From Triticum aestivum (taxonomy: Eukaryota; Streptophyta; Magnoliopsida; Poales; Poaceae), in NCBI RefSeq assembly GCF_018294505.1, contig NC_057814.1, forward strand, positions 39,539,239-39,603,238: a DNA stretch of 64,000 nt, written 5' to 3'. Each line of letters begins with the position of its first letter. Position 1 is the first letter of the stretch. The notes under the pieces were generated by a model. It had not been told where the DNA came from. It ran no database searches and saw only the letters and a program-made list of their open reading frames with translations. Shown here in pieces: positions 47,331 through 59,679 of the stretch. Position numbers and translations under genes: made by a program.

Positions 47331-47769
47331 GAGCCGCGCGGCGGTGGCGGACGACGTACGGGTTCGGCGCGGGCGAGAGCGAGTGAGAGGGAGTGAGTGT
47401 GAGAGGGTGAACCGCTCCAGGATAAGGTAAGTAAGTAGTAGCACGTTTTAGAGAAACGCGCTACTGCTACGGGCCGTAGAAGTAGCGCTGGTCAGTGGTA
47501 CGCGCTACTGCTAAGTGGGGCTAGCCATCTGCGCCTAGTACAAATATAGCAGCAGCGCGGTTTCGCCGAACGCGGTACTGCTAAAGTAGTAGCAGTAGCG
47601 CGGTTTATTTAAAAACGCTACTACTAAGTAGCAGTAGCGCCCTGTTTTGTCCAGCGCTACTGCTAAGATGTTGTGTATAAGGTTTTCCTTAGTAATGCAA
47701 ACTAGTGATAAAACAAGAAACAAAAAGATTCTATTGCAAGATCTAAAGATATACCTTCAAGCACTCACC

Positions 47770-47787
47770 TCCCCGGCAACGGCGCCA
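47770..47787 (-). other. Primer binding site of RLG-A, tRNA-Asp type
   Basis: Plus strand TCCCCGGCAACGGCGCCA equals the 3' end of plant tRNA-Asp without mismatch; on the element strand it is TGGCGCCGTTGCCGGGGA, 10 bases after the 5' LTR. It is a PBS and not a tRNA gene. Confidence 0.88.
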
Positions 47788-47797
47788 GAAAAGAGCT

Positions 47798-49492
47798 TGA
47801 TGTCTACTACGCAACTTTATTATTGTAGACTCGTGTTGGGCCTTCAAGCGCAGAGTTTTGTTGGACAGTAGCAATTTTCCCTCAAGTGGACGACCTAAGG
47901 TTTATCAATCCGTGGGAGGTGTAGGATGAAGATGGTCTCTCTCAAGCAACCCTGCAACCAAAAACAAGAAATCTCTTGTGTCCCCAACACACCCAATACA
48001 ATGGCAAATTGTATAGGTGCACTAGTTCGGCGAAGAGATGGTGATAAAAGTGTAATATGGATGGTAGAAATATATTTTTACAATCTAAATAAATAAAAAC
48101 AGCAAGGTAGCAAATAGTAAATGGGCACAAAAACGGTATTGCAATTCTTGAAAATGAGGCCTAGGTTCCGTACTTTCGCTAGTGCAATCTCTCAACAATG
48201 CTAACATAGTTGGATCATATGATTATCCCTCAAAGTGCAATAAAGAATCACTCCCGAGTTCCTATTAGCAGAGAACAAAAGATAGAAATTGTTTGTAGGG
48301 TACGAAACCACCTCAAAGCTCTTCTTTCAGATCAATCTATTCTAGAGTTCGTACTAAAATAACACAAGCTATTCTTTCCATCGATCTAATCAAGAGTTCG
48401 TACTAAAACAACACCATATGACACACATCAACCAACTCTAATGTCGCCTAGATACTCCAATGTCACCACGAGTATCCGTGAGTTAATTCTACGATATGCA
48501 TCAAACAACTTCATGATCATAATATTCAATCCACACAAAGAACTACAAGGGGACCCCAAAGATTCTATCGAAGAAAAGATAATAAAAACGTGCATCAACC
48601 CCTATGCATAGATTACCCCAATGTCACCGCGGGAATCCGCAAGTTGAGTGCCATAACATACATCAAGTGAATCAATATGATACCCCATTGTCACCTCAAG
48701 TATTCATACCGCAAGACATACATCATGTATTCTCAAATCTGAATATTCAATCCGACAAGACAAAACTTCAAAGAGTAAAGATTCAATTCATCATAACAAG
48801 AGTAGAGAGGGGATAAACATCATATGATCCATGTATGTTAGCAAATCCCATTATATATCAAGATCGTGACATCTCAAGATCACGAGAGAGAGAGATTAAA
48901 CATGAAGCTACTGGTACAAACCCTCAGCCCCGAGGGTGGACTACTCCCTCCTCATCGTGGTGGCCGCCGGGATGATGAAGATGGCCACCGGTGATGATTT
49001 CCCCCTCCGGTAAGGTGCCGGAACGGGCTCCCGATTGGTTTTCGGTGGCTACAGAGACTTGCAGCGGTGAAACTTCCGATCTAGGTTAACCCCGAAGGGT
49101 TTTGGAATATTTGTGAATTTATAGGGCGAAGAGGGGGTGCGGGAGGCCACCGAGGTGGGCACAACCCACCTGGGTTCGCCAGGGGGCCCAGGCGCGCCCT
49201 GGTGGGTTGTGCCCCCCTCGGGGCACCCCCCAGGTGCTGCTCTGGCCCATCCTGGGTGTTCTGGTCCATAAAAATTCTCCAAAAAGTTTCGCGGTGTTTG
49301 GACTCCGTTTGATATTGATTTCATGCGATGTAAAAAACAAGCAAAAAATAGCAACTGGCACTGGGCACTGGGTCAATAGTTTATTCCCAAAAAATGATAT
49401 AAAGTTGCTATAAAATGATTGTAAAACATCCAAGAATGATAATATATTAGCATGAATACTTCATAAATTATAGATACGTTGGAGACGTATCA
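47798..49492 (-). repeat. 5' LTR of RLG-A
   Basis: Starts TGATGTCTACTACG and ends GACGTATCA, followed by the TSD AGGGT. It aligns fully with 328-2028. Confidence 0.93.
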
Positions 49493-49497
49493 AGGGT

Positions 49498-50695
49498 ACA
49501 CTGGAATTTCATCATATCACTTTCATCATGTTGGCTTGATTCATGTTCGCTACTTTGATAATTTGATATGTGGGTGGATCGGTGCTTAGGTGTTGTTCTT
49601 ACTTGAAAAAACCTCCTACTTATGATTAACCCCCTCGCAAGCATCCGCGACTACGAGAAAAGTATTAAGATAAAATCTAACCATAGCATTAATCTTTTGG
49701 ATCCAAATCGGTCCCTTACGAAGTAGCGCATAAACTAGGGTTTAAGCTTCTGTCACTCTAGCAACCCATCATCTAATAAGTACTCCATAATGCATTCCCT
49801 TAGGCCCAAATATGGTGAAGTGTCATGTAGTCGACGTTCACATGACACCACTAAGGGAATCACAACATACATATCATCAAAATATCAAACACATGTCAAG
49901 TTGACATGATTACTTGCAACATGACTTCTCCCGTGACCTCAAGAACAAAAGTAACTACTCACAAATAATAATCATGCTCAAGATCAGAGGAGTATTAAAT
50001 AGCATAATGGATCTGAACATATAAGATTCCACCAAATAAACCATACCGTAATCAACTACAAGATGTAATCAACACTAGTAGTCACCCACAAGCACCAATC
50101 TAAGGTTATGGTACACGAGATGAACTAGGGTTTGAGAGGAGATGGTCCTGTTGAAGATGTTGATGGAGATAGCGATGACGATGATTTCCCCCCTCCGGGA
50201 GGGAACTTCCCTCGACGGAATCGCTCCGCCGGAGGGCAAAAGTGCTCCTGCCCAAGTTCCGCCTCGAGACGGCGGCGTTTCGTCCCAAAAGTCCTCCCAT
50301 TATTTTATCTAGGTCAAAATGACTTATGTACCAGAAGAGGGGCATCGGAGGTGGGCCGAGGAGGGCACAAGCCACCATGGCGCGCCTGGGCTCCCTGGCG
50401 CGCCCAGGTTGGTTGTGCCCACCTGGTGGGCCCCTCTGGTAGTTATTTGGTCCAATATTTCTTAAATATTCCATAAAAAATCTCCGTGAAGTTTCAGCTT
50501 ATTTGGAGATGTACAGAATAGGTAACTGACGTAGCTTTTCCAGGTCCAGAATTCCAGCTGCCGTTATTCTCCCTCTTTGTGTAAACTTTGCATATTATGA
50601 GAGAAAAGGCATTAGAGTTACTCCCAAAAGCATTATTATGCATAAAAAACATTATAAATAACAGTAGGAAAACTTGATGCAAAATGGACGTATCA
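49498..50695 (-). mobile_element. LTR-X, right piece (5' part)
   Basis: Continuation of 54-327 across RLG-A. The LTR end is GGACGTATCA at 50686-50695. Short ORFs within it (for example 50106-50474) are not genes. Confidence 0.6.
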
Positions 50696-50733
50696 CCGGG
50701 CCCCGAGCTCTTATATCCTCTCCACTGGATACT
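50696..50733. other. Spacer between LTR-X and DTH-2
   Basis: GC-rich stretch resembling the left edge of the window (4-34). It may be part of the pre-insertion target or a local duplication. Confidence 0.45.
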
Positions 50734-53112
50734 GGCGTGTTTGGTTGTCTGCAGCAATTTTGCTTGCATTGCACGTGTTTCTCTGATGGGCATGGCTGAG
50801 GTAAAACTGCCCAAAAACCATCGATTGCACATAGTTTGGTAGCCCGCATCTAGGCTGGCTGCATGAGGGAACTAATATTGACCCGCCGTTTGGTTGACAG
50901 CGATGCAGTAGGTGCAAAAACCACACATTGTTTGGTTGCAAACTGCATCAGGTGCTGCCACCACTTCTCACTAGTGATGTCCTTACCACACATGGTCTCA
51001 ACATAGTTCGTGCCTAGCTAGGAAACAAATCGCAGTTCACCCTAGCTACTAACAAATATTAGTACAAATATAACAGTCAAATGGTTCAATAGGGAAAAGA
51101 TCATTGATACCGAATGAGTGGCAAGTCCATCCTCATCCTCTTCTTATTCTGTTGCTTCTGGTTCTTTCTTCTTTGGCTTCCTCTTCTTCTTCTTCTCCTC
51201 ATCTGCTGTTGCTTCTTCTCTTCTGCTGCTACTCTTGCTCTTTTCCTTCTTCTTCTTCAGATCCTTGTCTGGCCTCTATTATCCCACATTCCCTATTCCC
51301 ACTCCATACTTTTGTTCTCCAGGCTTCGTTGTCAAATGCCTCCACACCATGGCTAGAGCTGACAACATCATTAGACGTCACATCTTCCTCCTCAGGCACC
51401 AGTTCATCACAACCCCATTGCCATATCCAGTTATATGTAGAATGCGACAAGCAAGAACAAGCTTAACCTGGGTGGGGAAAGTGTGGAATGGTTTCTAATC
51501 CAGGATCTTAAACCTGTTCTTCTGAGCTCCAAATGGCCTCTCAATGGTAACTCTAAGGCTGGAATGTCTGAGATTAAATAGTTCGTGTGGAGTCCTAGGA
51601 TAGTCCGACCAGCGAACTCGTTGAGATGGTATCTGGTTATCTTGAAGCGTGGAAGAACATCTGGACAACATGCATAGCCAGCATCTCCTAAGTAGAACTT
51701 TCCATCGGGGATATAGATGCCATCAGGATGACTCATGCTCTCACTGAGAATGTTAGCATCATGTGCTGATCCTTCCCAGCCAGCCAACACATATGTGAAC
51801 TTCAGATCGAAGTCAACAGCAGCAAGCACATTCTGGCTTGTGTAGTGCTTTCTACCCATGTATGCTGCAGATTGTGACCTCGGCACTTTGGCAGTGACAT
51901 GAGTACCATCTATTGCCCCAATGAAATCTTAAAATTGCATTACAAGATGGTGTTATGACTATAGCAGAACAATACAACCATATGAAGGCATGAACTACAT
52001 ACTGTCAGTGCTCACCTTGAAGTATGGATACCATCTTGGTCTAGTGTGAATCTTGTTAGGAGTCCGGCCGGTTGGTGACTTGAGCATCTCTCCTCTGAGT
52101 TCCCAAACAACATGCAACACTTGCCTGAAGTGCCTAGAAATGGTCTCCATTGACCTCCTGAACGTGTTGTGCATAACCCTGAACCTCTGGTTATGATCAA
52201 CAACATGGAGGAACATGACTACTTGCTCTTCCACACTGGCGTGGATGCTATCTTGTAACAGCACCTGCTCCTGAAGGTCTGCACAAGGCTGACGAAAGGT
52301 GTTCTTTCCATTTGAAGCATCCAGATAGCCTCTGTGTCATTGTAGTTGTAGATGTAGTTCAAACTCGACATCCCCTCCTGATTCCAGATTAACATTGGAC
52401 CATAATGAATGACAGGCTTATCACCACGACGAACAACTCTCTTTTGGATCAACATGAGCCATGCGTGAATCACAGCTATCAGTGTTGCTGCCTGAACTAC
52501 CAGCTTCATCAGTGCGTTCATAACCTAGTCCACATCGAGGGTGCATTGAGCAATGAGGAAATTGATCTTACACCTTGCCTAACGGTCTAACAACTGACCT
52601 AACATAGGGGGAGGGGTGTTCCATGTTGCTTATCGGATTCGAAGACGACGACGAAGGGGGGGGGGCATGGCTGAGCCGAGGAGGACCAGACGGTGCACAA
52701 GAGGAAGGGAAGAAGCTGCTCCCGCTACCGGAGAGTGCTGCTGCCGCATCCGCCACCGCCGCTTGCGCAGATCTGAGTCGCCGCCGCCGCTGGTGCTAAG
52801 AATAGAGGAAGTCCTTGTCCTAGAGCTAGTGGTGGCCAAGTAAATGGGGCGGTGAAGCTAGATTTGGCGCTATCCCGCCTCTGCCGGTTTCCATCTTCCG
52901 TCATCTCCACTCGATTTTGCCTTGCATCCCTTTTGCGTAGCACCCAGCCTGGCTCGCTAGAAACTGCCGATTTGAGGGTTTCCAGCGAGCCAGGCTCTGG
53001 ATTGCTTTAATGTTCGTGCTGATGCAGGCCAGCCCATCCGTATGCAATCAAACACGTTTTTTTTGGTCCAACTCGGCCTGATTGGAGGTAATGCGGACAA
53101 CCAAACATGCCC
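50734..53112 (-). mobile_element. DTH-2: second PIF/Harbinger element
   Basis: Ends GGCGTGTTTGGTTGTCTGCA (left) and, reversed, GGCATGTTTGGTTGTCCGCA (right) are inverted repeats with two mismatches in 20. A TSD of three bases is not clear. The element encodes a decayed HARBI1-type transposase on the minus strand; the upstream GC-rich part (52600-52940) would be its leader. Confidence 0.75.
51229..52521 (-). pseudogene. DTH-2 transposase, broken
   Basis: Minus-strand segments match Harbinger DDE transposases: an N-terminal helix region (52521-52219, then 52264-52016 after a one-base loss near 52258), an intron of roughly 80 bp, then GAIDGTHV with the first catalytic Asp, SAHDANIL with the second, GDAGYA, and TIERPFGAQKNRF with the Glu. 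The Glu block is in another frame, so a second frameshift lies near 51605. A TAG follows near 51497. The C-terminal acidic stretch LVPEEEDVTSNDVVSSS is at about 51400-51350. At least two frameshifts and one stop; not functional. It belongs to a different Harbinger lineage from DTH-1. Confidence 0.8.
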
Positions 53113-54700
53113 TAGGAGGTTTGCGGTCATCCGGACACACATGACAAAATGAAAGGTTCGTTGGGTCATCTTTTTCCCCCCTCTCCTATTCAGACAATAA
53201 CCAGGCCGTCCGCCCACATTCATTGAAAGGATACGGAGGGTCCGGGTGTAGATGCTCGGCGGAGTGAGTTTGTGCTTTGCTTTGCTTCGGCGGACTGAGG
53301 CACGTGGGCTGCTGTTGACGTGTCGATTCGGCAAGGTACATATTACCCTTTCGATGCATGCATGCTGTGCAGAATACGATCCTCGCTTTATTCCCGTGTA
53401 CCTCATTGAGCAGGGAATATTGCCGCCACGCACCTACACTGAGCTACTCGTACACGAACGCGACCGGTGTAGCTAACAATACACTATTCCTAACCAAACA
53501 AAACGCTGAAGTAGCTAATGCACTATTCCCCAAAATATCAACGGTTATGAAAGTTGATCGAAGGCAACAGGCCATACCAGGCGGTTTAAAAACAATATTT
53601 CTGTCGGTTTACCACCTGTCAGACCACATGTGGTCGTCAAAGGTGGGTGGGTGCTTAAGACAACAAGTATCTATCTAGGGCTTTCTCCTTTCGAGTTTTA
53701 TAAACTGCCAGCGTCCATCAGAAGTGGATTCTTATTCATCTCAGAAAAGAAAAAGGAAAACAAGTGGATTCTTGCTGCAGCTGGTTGTGAAAGTTTCTTG
53801 TCTTAATTAGGCGGTTGAACGCCAATGGTTTGTGTGTTGAAATTATGCTTAGAGACAATAATAAAGTGTTCATTTTCATTATATTCATGATTTGTGTCTG
53901 GGATAATATTGAAGAACTGCTTCATGAATATGTGATTCGCTAGGGAATTATTTTGCCTTTTTCCTTTTGCGAGTCGAATTTCTAATCATAATCTTTTGGC
54001 ATGTCAAACTGATTTTGTCCCAATGCTACCATATTAATTATCTAGGATTTCTTATAACCGTTTGTAGCATAACTGAGTGGATGCCACTTAAGTTGGCATG
54101 CTGTTAACTGATGATGCATGTCTACCTCCTTGCATATGTGTGAACAAGAGATGATTAGCTAATCATGCAATAAGTTAAGATAAATATGGAAAGAAATGAA
54201 GGCGTGAGGAGAGGGTTGATGGAGGGGTCCAGGTGGTGACTTGCCCACACAGTGGCATTTGGGCCAACGGAAGAGAAGTGCGGATTACAAGTACACGATC
54301 TACTGGGCATTACCCTACCACCATTATATCTCAGTAAGCACATTGTATGCCTTGCCAAAAGCAAAGGTCGCACGAACACAATTAATTAACATAGGCTCAT
54401 AATTAAGTTACGGAATTGATGCCCCCTGTTCCCGTCTGTTGCTGGCTGCCTATCTGAACCATTCGTCTTCTTATTAACTAATAATGGATGCAGTATACTC
54501 GTGCTGGAGAATAATCCAGCTGCCTCATTTCCGCTGCACCACTCACAAAAAATATCCTCTACACTTTAGGCCCTTTTTTCCAGGCTTTATGTCCCACTGT
54601 TGTTGGCTGCTAACTACTGCGTCTGCACAATGCAAGGATGATCGGCTCTGCATCATCACATGCACGGATCACGGGAAAAAAAAAAGCACGCTATAGCGTT
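53113..54700. other. Intergenic DNA
   Basis: No gene, MITE or repeat boundary that I can support. ORFs are short and without similarity to known families. Confidence 0.5.
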
Positions 54701-54815
54701 ACGAGAATTGTCTCACTAAATAAATTAGTGTATAAAATCTCGCTAATAGCATGATATAGAGCGATATAGCAATGCTTAAAGCCGGCGCTATTTTGCTATA
54801 GCGCGTTAGTTTTTA
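54701..54815. repeat. Short inverted-repeat sequence
   Basis: GCACGCTATAGCG near the left and GCTATAGCGCG near the right, with GCGATATAGC between. Looks like a small palindromic element of about 115 bp; class unknown. Confidence 0.4.
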
Positions 54816-55660
54816 CATTGGCACGGATACATATTTGATGAGTTGAATTCCTTCATCGCCCCCCCTTCCACTAGATCACAACCCGAAAGTCCTTTCCATG
54901 TACGTACCAGGCTGCAAAACAATTTTGTTTGTGTTTGTCCTGGATATATATATGTAGGAAGAGTGCACCAATCTGTTAAGCCTCTGCTGCATATATACAT
55001 TAATTGTGATAAATGCATACACATATACGCATATATGCATCCATCAGTGGGTGCCATGTGCCTTGATGCATGCATATGCTTTGTTCTTGGCATCTAGTTG
55101 CACAGTTTACAACCACCACCACCAAAAGGTGGCATGTATGAACTGTGGAGAAAGAAAGATACCCTGCTAGGGGTCAAGGACTAAAGACACATTAGACTAC
55201 ATGTACACATGCAAGCATGCATAAGTATCCATCTATACATTCGGGCTATCAGTCTATCTCTAGGTCTATTCTGGTCCAACTCCTTTAAATTGTTCCCGCG
55301 GACCCTAAGGAAAGATGGTATTCTCGCGGGAATTATTGTCCCCTCTCTATGTTTTTGTTAACGAGATAAATCCAAAGAAATAGCTAAAGCTTAGTCAATA
55401 TATGCAAAGCGTAACACACACGCATTTGTATTCCTACTGACCAGCATGTTGTTCCAAGATGCTTGTGCCGGTCTTGCAAGAAAGGAATTCATCACACTAT
55501 ACTAGGATTCAAGGACTTCGTAACAGAAAACCATGCATAGGGGGGTGGGGGTTGGCAAGACATGTCAGGGATTATTTTACTGATGGTACCCATTAGGTAT
55601 TAACAGATGAGAGCAGCGCAACGCGAATGACTTATCTATGAGTGTTCTCGTTAAGTCGAT
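54816..55660. other. Intergenic DNA
   Basis: AT-rich sequence with ATATATGC repeats near 54945-55040. Nothing else is seen. Confidence 0.5.
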
Positions 55661-56520
55661 TGATTTGCTATGAGGAAAAAAAAAACCTTGGCAAAGGAAT
55701 TTTTTCCTGTATCATCATATATTTTAAATCCAGGAAAGGACCGGCGTAGGTATATGCACACGCTTCAATGGTGGAGGCTCCCTGGCCTTGATCTAGAGGC
55801 CTCGGTCTGGTGGCAGCAGCCCTTCCCTTGGGATGGGGTTGGCGACCATGGCACCTCAGTGCAGCATGGATGAGACTCTGAGCGAAAGCTTACCGCTCCG
55901 ACGTCGGCGAAAACTGTGGGTGTCGCATCCCTCTTGGGGACGTCGTTGTGGTTCCCCTCCTTGTGCCAGGGTTCCAGGTGAAAACCTAGCCCATTGTTGT
56001 GTTTCGGCGGCAGCGGCGATAACATCGTCACCCTCTTGGGGGTGTCGTCGTGGAGCTCAGGCACATACCATTACTAGCGCATTGGCGTTTTCGGTCAATC
56101 TTTATTCTTGGCATGGAGCTTCTTCGACTATGGCATGGGGCGGTCTCTCATTTGTCTCTTACCTTTGACACGCGACCTCATTGTCACCTTTCTCGGACCT
56201 CACTATCCGCAGACAGGATCGGTGCTCTACGGCCTGGAGCGAGAGGGCAGGTGGCCTTCTCCAGTGATAGCTTGGTGTGTGTGGTGCAATACATCAGGTG
56301 GTTTCCCAAGAAGGTGCGATTTGGTTCCTAGTTGGCGGTCTCCTGTGCTTCTTGGTGGGGCATGGCTATTCTTGTACTCTTGCTCGACTTTGAGTCGGTG
56401 GCATTTTCGCTATTCTCTCGGTTTGGTTTTCTTTCTACCTGCTACGTAAGAGTTTTTTTATCACCTTGTATCAGTACGGCCATTTTGCTTTATTTATAAA
56501 GCGGGGTGAAAGCCCGCTTC
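55661..56520 (+). mobile_element. Possible LINE 3' fragment
   Basis: G/T-rich plus strand ending in CACCTTGTATCAGTACGG, TTATTTATAAAGCGGGGTGA and AAGCCC, an ending that I associate with grass LINE 3' regions. No reverse transcriptase, clear poly-A tail or target duplication is seen, so the call is tentative. Confidence 0.3.
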
Positions 56521-57856
56521 TGTGATATATGCACTCACAATAGCAAACCATTCAAATCGATGACCTGCTAACCAAGATTGCATTCACTGTGGATACCAAC
56601 CATTGTAGAAATAACATAGTGCCCATAAAAGGTAGGGATTATAAGCAAACATGGATGATCTTCGCGGGCATTAATTTTGATACCCGATGGATATCGTTCT
56701 GCTGATCATCTCCATCGATCATCGACATGACATTTATTCCTTGGCAACCGCGTGCATGAAAGATCATGATCAAGAACATGAGTCCAAGCTTAGCTAGCAG
56801 ATCAACACTGAGACATCACCATCAGGCCATGCTCATGCATTATGTATAATATACCCATCATTGCGCACTCTTATTCGATCGAAAATGCGCCGAAATGGTC
56901 CCCAATTTGGCAAGCTTGATATTTGAAAAGGGCCCATGAGCAAATACCCACTGGACAAGTGGAGAAACACTAGCTGAGGTAAGAAAATTCTTGGGCATAT
57001 ATCTGAAGCCAACAAATGTTAGTTGATGCTGGAATAACATCGCATGATCTCATTTGGGAACTGACAGGGCAGTTCGCACATATGGATCGATGCACTAACA
57101 AAAAACAAGTACCCTAGCTAGCCCCAGTGCCTCTCACTAAATTCTGAAGATAGCAGTTGGATTGGGTCTCGCACACCCATAGCTAGCCATGATCATCAAC
57201 AGCAACCAATAAATTAGCCCAAAGTACATCATCTGCTGCAAAGAATCCGCTCCATTTAAGGCTAGATTCCAGCTGCTACATTACAAATCATACAATGACA
57301 ATGTTAATTTAGTTGAGCCAATAGTCTACAATATCTCAAGCTTTATTTGTACTCCACCGAGAAAAGAATACATTACAGATCCATAAATAACTACAGTTCA
57401 TATGCTACCTGTTTGATTGCTTTATATATGACCGGTCCGTGTATTTAAGTTTTAGAAAAGCAAGCACTTGTCCAGCCTAAGGCATAAAAATTAACGCTAG
57501 CTAGATCTCTCTTTATTTTCAGTGTCACTAGCTACTAAACTTTTGAGGGCTTGACATCATGATTTTGTGCAATGGATGGCAGCTAGCTGTTGGGGAAAAA
57601 CCTAACAAGTACCACTATACCATTTCCATATCATACAAAGGTAACAAACACTAGTAGCTGCTGGTTTTGTTGTACTATAGTTCCTGACGTGGCTGGCTTT
57701 AGTCCTCAGATGCATCATTGCCTGCACATGCACATGCTAATGCAAAAAGCCCAAATGAAACAGCTGATCTACCAGAGATCACAATTTGGCAGCCTTTAGA
57801 AATATGTAGGAGCTATCACTCAGGCCATATGGCTAGTGTAGGCAAGCAATCAAGAA
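56521..57856. other. Intergenic DNA
   Basis: No supported feature. Confidence 0.5.
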
Positions 57857-57872
57857 AAGAGAGAGAGGGAGA

Positions 57873-57920
<48 letters not shown>

Positions 57921-57940
57921 GGAGGGAGAAGGCAGAAAGT

Positions 57941-57988
<48 letters not shown>

Positions 57989-57990
57989 GG
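57857..57990 (+). repeat. (GA)n and (GAAA)n microsatellites
   Basis: GA repeats from about 57857 to 57930, then GAAA repeats from about 57940 to 57988. Together a homopurine run of about 130 bases. Confidence 0.93.
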
Positions 57991-59393
57991 AGGGAGAAAA
58001 GGAAGCCAGATAAATATAAATGGCAAATTGACATGAGTGGCACAGATTCACCTCCCACTCTCCCAGGACAAAACTGGTGACCTGTTAGTACTAGCTAAAG
58101 GTACATATGTCTAGCTCTGGCTTTTCATATAGATTATTGTGAATTTGTGTGAACACTCACCTAAACAGTTGGAGCAAGATCGAAGGAACCACACATGGCT
58201 GATGGTTGCATGTTCTATCAATTTGCCATTAGACATGCATGCAGAAGCAGCTAACATGGGCTCTTTTTAATCATTCCCTGCACATGATCAGTAAATTGGT
58301 CTGCTTTGCATGGTAGCTAGCTTTGTGCTGCAAGTAAAGGCGCTGACAACTGGCCAAAGCAACTAGCCAAAGTTATTGGCTTTAATGTTAATGTGACATC
58401 ACTGGCCAAAGGAAGATCTTGTTCCGAGATATATCTTTTTCACAACTGATTCTCAACAGTGAGATATGCTTTCTCCTTCCAGCATAAACCAATTTCTATA
58501 GACTGAAATGCATTAGCACAAGTGTTTATTTTCCAAATTAATGGCCTAATTGGGAGGTAGTTAGGTGACTACATTTCATTATGTGTTATATAATACATAG
58601 TTATCTTTTAGTAGAATAGTTGAAGAAATAAACAATGAATTGAACGATGGAACAAAGGTAAAAGTAATGAAAAGTGTCTGGTGGTGCGCTAGATTAGATT
58701 GCACACAAGAATGGAGATTGTGTGTCAAAAAGATGAAATAATCTTTAAAACTTCTGATGGAATAAATAAAGAATTGAAAAGGGAAAGAAGATGGATATCA
58801 GCGTGTGAGAACATGTACTTGTATATACATTTTTCCAGAATTAGTTTTCGGTCAGAGCGCACCCACATCGCAATCATCTCGATTCGAGTTCATATGTATT
58901 CACATCGTGTTTTATTTGTTTCTGATTCATTACACAACCTTGGATTATGGTTCTCTTCATACACACATATATACCATACGTAGGTGAACAAGGGTGTCAC
59001 CAATAATGGTTGTATAGATATGGGTGTAGTGCAAAAGGTAGGTGGTAGTTATAAACAATAAGTTGTCTATCATGAGCTTCCTGCAGGATAAGTTTCTTGA
59101 GCTCGCCTTTGTTTGGAAAACAAATGCATCCTTCGAACGAGATGATGCCTTGCTCGTCTTTCGTGAATCCGGGGGCCTTGCTCGGATTTTTTTTAAATGT
59201 TAAATAAAGGGACCATCTATTCGCGAGGCGCCCGAAAAAACTCCTCGCGTCGGTCACTTATGCTTTAGGCCATCTGATCAATATCCAATGGTTAGAAGCG
59301 CGCCGCCATTGTTTATCTTCTTATCCTCGGACATTCCTCCTTCCACCCCTGTGGCCTACCCAGGCCTAACCGCTGCCTCCACCCACCACGGCC
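57991..59393. other. Intergenic DNA
   Basis: No supported gene. ORFs at 58699-58983 and 58997-59257 lack any recognised domain. Confidence 0.5.
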
Positions 59394-59679
59394 NNNNNNN
59401 NNNNNNNNNNNNNNNNNNNNNNNNNNNNNNNNNNNNNNNNNNNNNNNNNNNNNNNNNNNNNNNNNNNNNNNNNNNNNNNNNNNNNNNNNNNNNNNNNNNN
59501 NNNNNNNNNNNNNNNNNNNNNNNNNNNNNNNNNNNNNNNNNNNNNNNNNNNNNNNNNNNNNNNNNNNNNNNNNNNNNNNNNNNNNNNNNNNNNNNNNNNN
59601 NNNNNNNNNNNNNNNNNNNNNNNNNNNNNNNNNNNNNNNNNNNNNNNNNNNNNNNNNNNNNNNNNNNNNNNNNNNNNNN
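59394..59679. other. Assembly gap (286 N)
   Basis: A run of N. The sides are C-rich (CCACCCACCACGGCC before, CCCCTCAACCTCCCCCCACC after), so a GC-rich repeat probably stopped the assembly. Confidence 0.99.

Larger units (their letters stand above)
43993..47697 (-). mobile_element. DTC-2: 3.7-kb CACTA element
   Basis: Left end CACTACTAGGGAAAACCC; right end reversed CATTACTAAGGAAAACC (one base of the CACTA terminus changed). The TSD is CAA at 43990-43992 and 47698-47700. Subterminal parts repeat AGCAGTAGCGCG-like units on both sides. It encodes only a split B3-like gene (minus strand) and no transposase. Inserted 30 bases upstream of the RLG-A ORF start. Confidence 0.92.
328..49492 (-). mobile_element. 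RLG-A: Gypsy-type LTR retrotransposon, host of the nested block
   Basis: Two LTR copies (328-2028 and 47798-49492) lie in the same minus-strand orientation. The element is bounded by a perfect 5-bp target duplication, AGGGT at 323-327 and 49493-49497. A tRNA-Asp-type PBS lies beside the right (5') LTR and a polypurine tract beside the left (3') LTR. The 49-kb span is mostly inserted DNA: removing RLG-B, DTC-1 and DTC-2 leaves about 7.4 kb. The only ORF seen is broken and of unknown function; no reverse transcriptase, RNase H or integrase is found, so the element is probably non-autonomous. It resembles the abundant Triticeae Sabrina/Derami-like group from memory only. Confidence 0.92.

Noticed and set aside
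47064..47444. Gly/Glu/Arg-rich and Pro/Ser-rich ORFs
   Set aside because: Composition effect of the homopurine tract.
47770..47787. tRNA-Asp gene
   Set aside because: Only the 3' acceptor end is present; it is the primer binding site of RLG-A.
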